A stretch of 8,024 nucleotides of DNA from UBA9414 sp958446945. GTDB lineage: Bacteria > Bacillota > Clostridia > Lachnospirales > Lachnospiraceae. The notes below the pieces were generated by a model. That model saw only the letters and a program-made list of their open reading frames with translations, was not told where the DNA came from and did not search any database. The first letter of the stretch is position 1. Every line of letters starts with the position of its first letter. Positions 5,131 to 8,024 of this stretch are shown here, one piece after another. The position numbers and the translations under genes are program-made. The stretch is from assembly GCA_958446945.1 (NCBI GenBank), contig CAUCYJ010000122.1, positions 1 to 8,024 of the forward strand, given 5' to 3'.

Positions 5131-5565
5131 TTATAATTGCTTGGTAAAACAGATGATCCTGTTTACAGCTGAAAATCCTGATCTGACATGAAATGAAAAA
5201 CCATCCGCATTGCTCAATTCGCAATCACTGGCAAATTCTGTACATCCAAAGTTTCTAGCCCATCTTTCGCACGCCTCCAGAAGTTCTGTTCCTATGCCTT
5301 CATTACGTCTTTCTTCCCGAACAAAAATTCCTTCCAGATAGCCAACCGGAGAAGTCTCTGTTCCTTCCACATAATCTGTACGGAGACTGCACTGTGCAAA
5401 CCCATTCGGAATATCTCCATCCCAATTCAGAAAAATCACACAACTCTTTTTAGAAATATATTCTTCCATTTCATCTTTCAACTCATCAATCGTGTGTTCC
5501 GGCCATAATTCAAATGCCAATTCTGCTATATCATATAGGTCACTTAATTCTGCTTGTTTTACCAT
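5131..5565 (-). CDS. GNAT acetyltransferase resembling aminoglycoside 6'-N-acetyltransferase AAC(6')-I
   Basis: A 144-residue single-domain GNAT protein, the size of short AAC(6')-I enzymes. Features shared with that subgroup, from memory of the family, are LWPEHTIDEL near residues 20-29, the stretch DYVEGTETSPVGYLEGIFV (64-82), the acetyl-CoA motif RRNEGIG (86-92, normally RRxGxG/A), WARNFGCTEFASD (102-114) and a final FHVRSGF...ICFTKQL. Such enzymes transfer acetyl from acetyl-CoA to the 6'-amine of aminoglycosides in the cytoplasm. The full hallmark run makes this subgroup likely, but chromosomal homologues often have other substrates, so resistance is not shown. The ATG lies 2 bases after the stop of the AlkD-like gene, and its AGAGGAAA ribosome binding site is inside that gene's last codons, so the two are translationally coupled. 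A likely terminator follows. Confidence 0.8.
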   Translation of the reverse strand: MVKQAELSDLYDIAELAFELWPEHTIDELKDEMEEYISKKSCVIFLNWDGDIPNGFAQCSLRTDYVEGTETSPVGYLEGIFVREERRNEGIGTELLEACERWARNFGCTEFASDCELSNADGFSFHVRSGFSAVNRIICFTKQL

Positions 5566-5567
5566 TT

Positions 5568-6251
5568 TTATTTCCTCTTTAATCCTTTTAACCTTTCTTT
5601 ATCTTCCCTGGTAACCCGATAGGATTCCCTAATTTTCTGAAGCGCTTTATTATGCGTAAAAACATCTAACGTTTCTTCCTTTAAAAAAATCTCTGTCTTC
5701 TCCGGGAATTTTACATAACAGACAGAAACTGCCCATGCTACTGCCATTTTTACGTAATACGCCTCATTGCGAAGTGCTGAAAAATGCTCGAACAGGTAAT
5801 CGATATACCTTTCATTCACAAAATAATCCAGAAACGAAACTACCGCAAAACGAATCTCATATTCCCGATCACTTGAGAGATATTTACACAGATATTGATA
5901 CCAGAACTCCTGATCCTTCTCCATGAAACGATAGGTGACACAGCAACTGTCACAAACTGCCCAATTATCAATCTTCGGCACAAACTTATCTAGCCATCTG
6001 CATCGTTCTTCATCACTCATCCGTGCATATCCAATAATCAGTCCCTGCAGCAGAAGTTCTTCGTAATATTCCGGCGCCGTTTCCAGATAAGAATAGAACG
6101 ATTCTCTTGAAAGTCTTTTCGCAAATGCTCGCAGTACTGGCATTCTCACTCCGATCATAGGTAAAATTTCTCCCGGAACAAGTGAACGATTAAACTCTCG
6201 ATAAGCTTCATCTGCAAGTTCGTGAAGTTCTTCTCGAATTGCTTCTGTCAT
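5568..6251 (-). CDS. DNA alkylation repair protein, AlkD-like HEAT-repeat family
   Basis: A 227-residue, all-helical protein of the AlkC/AlkD superfamily; Bacillus cereus AlkD, about 237 residues, excises N3- and N7-alkylated purines without flipping the base. Visible are the early GVRMPVLRAFAKRL segment (34-47), the catalytic-site-like NWAVCDS (96-102) with Trp97 and Asp101 at the same four-residue spacing as Trp109 and Asp113 of AlkD, and EIRFAVVSFLDYF (132-144) whose Arg134 fits Arg148. The key residues therefore seem present, unlike in inactive AlkD2-type paralogues. The C-terminus is basic (about 205-227), as expected for DNA contact. It is the first gene of a two-gene unit with the GNAT enzyme, behind the promoter at 6282-6310. 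The ATG at 6251 is preceded by purine-rich GAAGGAAAGGAAAA; an ATG 6 bases upstream is in another frame and meets a stop at once. Confidence 0.88.
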   Translation of the reverse strand: MTEAIREELHELADEAYREFNRSLVPGEILPMIGVRMPVLRAFAKRLSRESFYSYLETAPEYYEELLLQGLIIGYARMSDEERCRWLDKFVPKIDNWAVCDSCCVTYRFMEKDQEFWYQYLCKYLSSDREYEIRFAVVSFLDYFVNERYIDYLFEHFSALRNEAYYVKMAVAWAVSVCYVKFPEKTEIFLKEETLDVFTHNKALQKIRESYRVTREDKERLKGLKRK

Positions 6252-6281
6252 AACATATTTTCCTTTCCTTCGACTGTTACT

Positions 6282-6310
6282 ATATTACCATAGACAAACT
6301 TTTCACGCAA
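6282..6310 (-). promoter_or_regulatory. Extended -10 promoter for the AlkD-acetyltransferase unit
   Basis: On the minus strand TTGCGT (6310-6305), a 17-base spacer and TAATAT (6287-6282) are preceded by TGG, an extended -10 (TGn) that compensates for the weak -35. The predicted start is near 6275, giving a leader of about 24 bases. No obvious operator is seen in the spacer. Confidence 0.6.
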
Positions 6311-6325
6311 TGGGAAAGTGTTTTA

Positions 6326-6354
6326 TTGACCTCATTTTTAAAAGAGTGTAATAT
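6326..6354 (+). promoter_or_regulatory. Sigma-A promoter for the PH-domain gene, divergent from alkD promoter
   Basis: TTGACC (6326-6331), 17 bases, TAATAT (6349-6354); predicted start near 6361, about 28 bases before the ATG at 6389. Its -35 box lies only 15 bases from that of the divergent minus-strand promoter, so the two polymerases would compete for the same DNA and one regulator could act on both. Confidence 0.65.
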
Positions 6355-6388
6355 ACTGTTTAGATCGTTTTATAAAGGAGACTTACAT

Positions 6389-6799
6389 ATGAGATTTAAA
6401 GGGAAGATTGCAGCTTGGTGGTATATATTTCTACTTTTAGGAAATGCTATTTGTATTTGGGTTATTTTTTCAAAACAGACCTTTTGGGGAATTCTGGGAG
6501 GGGCGATAGCCTGTATTATGTTTGATGTGTTATTCGTGCCGACAATTATAAATAATTATGTCGAACTGAGAAATTCTACCCTTCAGATTGTTTTTGGACT
6601 ATCCAGCCAGTCCATTCCTTATCGTGATATCTCTCTTATAGCAGAAAGCCGCAATCCAATGATGTCAACTGCTGCCTCTCTCGACAGACTATATATTATG
6701 TACGAAGGCGGAAGCGTAATGGTGTCTGTTCGCGAAAAAGACGCTTTTATAAAAGAATTATTGCGTTATAACAACAAAATACAGTATATAAAAAAATAA
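6389..6799 (+). CDS. Small membrane protein with bacterial PH-like domain (bPH_4/DUF1200, YyaB-like)
   Basis: The only plus-strand gene in the window, 136 residues. Two hydrophobic helices near residues 10-27 and 33-54 form a membrane hairpin, followed by a cytoplasmic beta-rich domain (about 56-126) with the pattern NNYVELRNSTLQIVFGL, IPYRDISLIAESRNPM, AASLDRLYIMYEGG and VSVREKDAFIKEL. That order matches bPH_4 proteins, in which the end is typically ISPKDKxxFIxxL; here SV replaces SP. No biochemical role is established for the family. The start at 6389 is chosen from AAAGGAG at 6374-6380, 8 bases upstream; the frame is open back to 6326 but that region holds the promoter. The C-terminus is basic and polar (NNKIQYIKK). 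It is divergent from the alkD unit and convergent with the GltA-type gene, so it is a single-gene transcript. Confidence 0.8.
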   Translation: MRFKGKIAAWWYIFLLLGNAICIWVIFSKQTFWGILGGAIACIMFDVLFVPTIINNYVELRNSTLQIVFGLSSQSIPYRDISLIAESRNPMMSTAASLDRLYIMYEGGSVMVSVREKDAFIKELLRYNNKIQYIKK

Positions 6800-6847
6800 G
6801 ATTTTCAACCTTATCCAAGAAGTACATTTTTAATAGATATAAAGACA

Positions 6848-6873
6848 GGGCAGGATTTTGATAAATCCTGCCC
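6848..6873. terminator. Shared bidirectional terminator between PH-domain gene and GltA-type gene
   Basis: GGGCAGGATTT (6848-6858), loop TGAT, AAATCCTGCCC (6863-6873): a perfect 11-base-pair stem midway between two convergent genes. On the minus strand it is followed by TGTCTTTATATC, on the plus strand by CAATTCTATTTATCC, so each T tract is broken but T-rich. The remaining bases of the gap 6800-6903 hold nothing else recognisable. Confidence 0.8.
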
Positions 6874-6903
6874 CAATTCTATTTATCCATATTTAATATC
6901 TGA

Positions 6904-8024
6904 CTATTTGTTGGAAAGATATTCGTGAATACCTTTTGCTCCTGCCTTACCAGCACCCATAGCAAGGATAACTGTTGCAGCACCTGTAACAGCATCTCCA
7001 CCAGCATAAACACCTTCTTTTGTTGTCTTACCAGTTTCTTCTTCTGCTACGATACATTTCCATTTATTTACTTCCAAACCTTCTGTTGTAGAAGAAATTA
7101 ATGGGTTTGGTGATGTTCCAAGAGACATGATAACTGTATCTACATCAATTACAAACTCAGAACCGTCAACTTCTACCGGACGTCTTCTTCCGGATGCATC
7201 CGGCTCGCCGAGTTCCATCTTAACAACTTTCATACCACTTACATTACCATTCTCATCCACAAGGATTTCTTTTGGATTTGTAAGAAGATCAAAGATAATT
7301 CCTTCTTCTTTTGCATGATGAACTTCTTCCACTCTGGCCGGAAGTTCTTCTTCACTACGACGATATACAACATGCACTTCTGCACCGAGACGAAGCTCAG
7401 TTCTTGCTGCATCCATAGCTACGTTACCACCACCAACAACAGCAACTTTTGTTCCTGCTGCAATTGGAGTATCATAAGAATCATCAAACGCTTTCATTAA
7501 GTTACTTCTTGTCAGATATTCATTTGCAGAGAACACACCATTCGCATTTTCTCCCGGAATACCCATGAATTTCGGAAGACCAGCTCCTGAACCGATAAAT
7601 ACTGCCTCGAATCCTTCTTCTTCGATCAACTGATCGATTGTTGTAGATTTACCGATAACAACATTTGTCTCGAAAGTAACACCTAATTCTTTAACTTTTT
7701 CAATTTCTTTTGCAACAACGTCAAGTTTCGGTAAACGGAATTCCGGAATACCATATACTAAAACGCCGCCCAGTTCATGAAGCGCCTCAAACACTGTTAC
7801 TTCATAACCTAATTTTGCAAGGTCACCGGCACATGTAAGACCTGCCGGGCCAGAACCGATTACAGCAACTTTATGTCCGTTTGTTTTCTCAGCTTTCTCC
7901 GGTTTGATATCATGCTCTAACGCATAGTCAGCAACAAATCTTTCAAGTTTACCGATAGAGATCGGCTCACCTTTGATACCACGGATACATTTTCCTTCAC
8001 ACTGTGATTCCTGAGGACATACAC
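6904..8024 (-). CDS. gltA: GltA/NfnB-type NADPH-binding flavoprotein (glutamate synthase small-subunit family), 5' end missing
   Basis: The gene enters at the right edge; 372 residues of an expected 460-500 are visible. The visible start VCPQESQCEGKCIRG carries cysteines of the N-terminal iron-sulfur domain (C2, C8, C12 of the visible part). A first FAD motif GSGPAG follows at 56-61 and GGVLVYGIPEFRLPK soon after, then the NADPH motif VVGGGNVAMDAARTE (about 195-209) with YRRSEEELPAR, and the C-terminal FAD motif GVYAGGDAVTGAATVILAMGAG (about 338-359). This order is that of the GltD/GltA family. In Clostridia such proteins are often labelled homotetrameric NADPH-dependent glutamate synthase, but with an adjacent SudB/NfnA-like gene they form the electron-bifurcating NADH-dependent ferredoxin:NADP+ oxidoreductase NfnAB. 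The neighbour that would decide this lies outside the window. The final codons end at TAG, followed by the shared terminator at 6848-6873. Confidence 0.93.
   Translation of the reverse strand, partial: VCPQESQCEGKCIRGIKGEPISIGKLERFVADYALEHDIKPEKAEKTNGHKVAVIGSGPAGLTCAGDLAKLGYEVTVFEALHELGGVLVYGIPEFRLPKLDVVAKEIEKVKELGVTFETNVVIGKSTTIDQLIEEEGFEAVFIGSGAGLPKFMGIPGENANGVFSANEYLTRSNLMKAFDDSYDTPIAAGTKVAVVGGGNVAMDAARTELRLGAEVHVVYRRSEEELPARVEEVHHAKEEGIIFDLLTNPKEILVDENGNVSGMKVVKMELGEPDASGRRRPVEVDGSEFVIDVDTVIMSLGTSPNPLISSTTEGLEVNKWKCIVAEEETGKTTKEGVYAGGDAVTGAATVILAMGAGKAGAKGIHEYLSNK

Noticed and set aside
1..8024. CRISPR array, tRNA or rRNA, riboswitch, IS element or prophage genes
   Set aside because: No spaced direct repeats, terminal inverted repeats with a transposase, tRNA cloverleaf sequence, or long structured leader was recognised on either strand; the coding density leaves no gap longer than about 140 bases.

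Overview
The window looks like chromosomal DNA from a low-GC, Gram-positive anaerobe of the class Clostridia, most likely the family Lachnospiraceae. This is an inference from AT-rich intergenic DNA, strong AGGAGG-type ribosome binding sites, near-consensus sigma-A promoters and protein content (RlmH, YaaA, a FUSC exporter, a clostridial GltA/NfnB-type flavoprotein). No rRNA, tRNA, CRISPR array, insertion sequence or phage gene is visible. Ten genes were found, nine on the minus strand and one on the plus strand; the first and last are cut by the window edges.

Read in the minus direction (right to left), the layout is as follows. (1) At 6904-8024 lies the 3' part of a GltA/NfnB-type flavoprotein, followed by a hairpin at 6848-6873 that it shares with the convergent plus-strand gene at 6389-6799, a small two-helix membrane protein with a bacterial PH-like domain. 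(2) Divergent promoters between 6282 and 6354 drive that plus-strand gene and, on the minus strand, a tightly coupled pair: an AlkD-like DNA alkylation repair protein and a GNAT acetyltransferase of AAC(6') type. A probable terminator follows. (3) rlmH (23S rRNA pseudouridine-1915 methyltransferase) comes next. (4) A perfect consensus promoter at 4534-4562 starts a four-gene unit: FUSC-family membrane protein, DnaQ-like DEDDh exonuclease, LacA/Maa-like sugar O-acetyltransferase and yaaA (peroxide stress). It ends at a strong intrinsic terminator at 1156-1181. (5) A separate promoter with a palindrome in its spacer drives a thioredoxin-reductase-like flavoprotein coupled to the start of a YeiH-family transporter.

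Most of this is ordinary housekeeping and stress-response DNA. The most unusual item is the thioredoxin-reductase-like protein: it keeps the FAD and dinucleotide folds but has neither the redox CxxC nor the usual NADPH-binding arginines, is coupled to a YeiH transporter gene, and is expressed from a promoter with its own operator-like palindrome. The pairing of a base-repair protein with an aminoglycoside-acetyltransferase-like enzyme just upstream of an rRNA methyltransferase is a second point of interest. I do not see convincing evidence for a wholly new system such as a defence island or mobile element.
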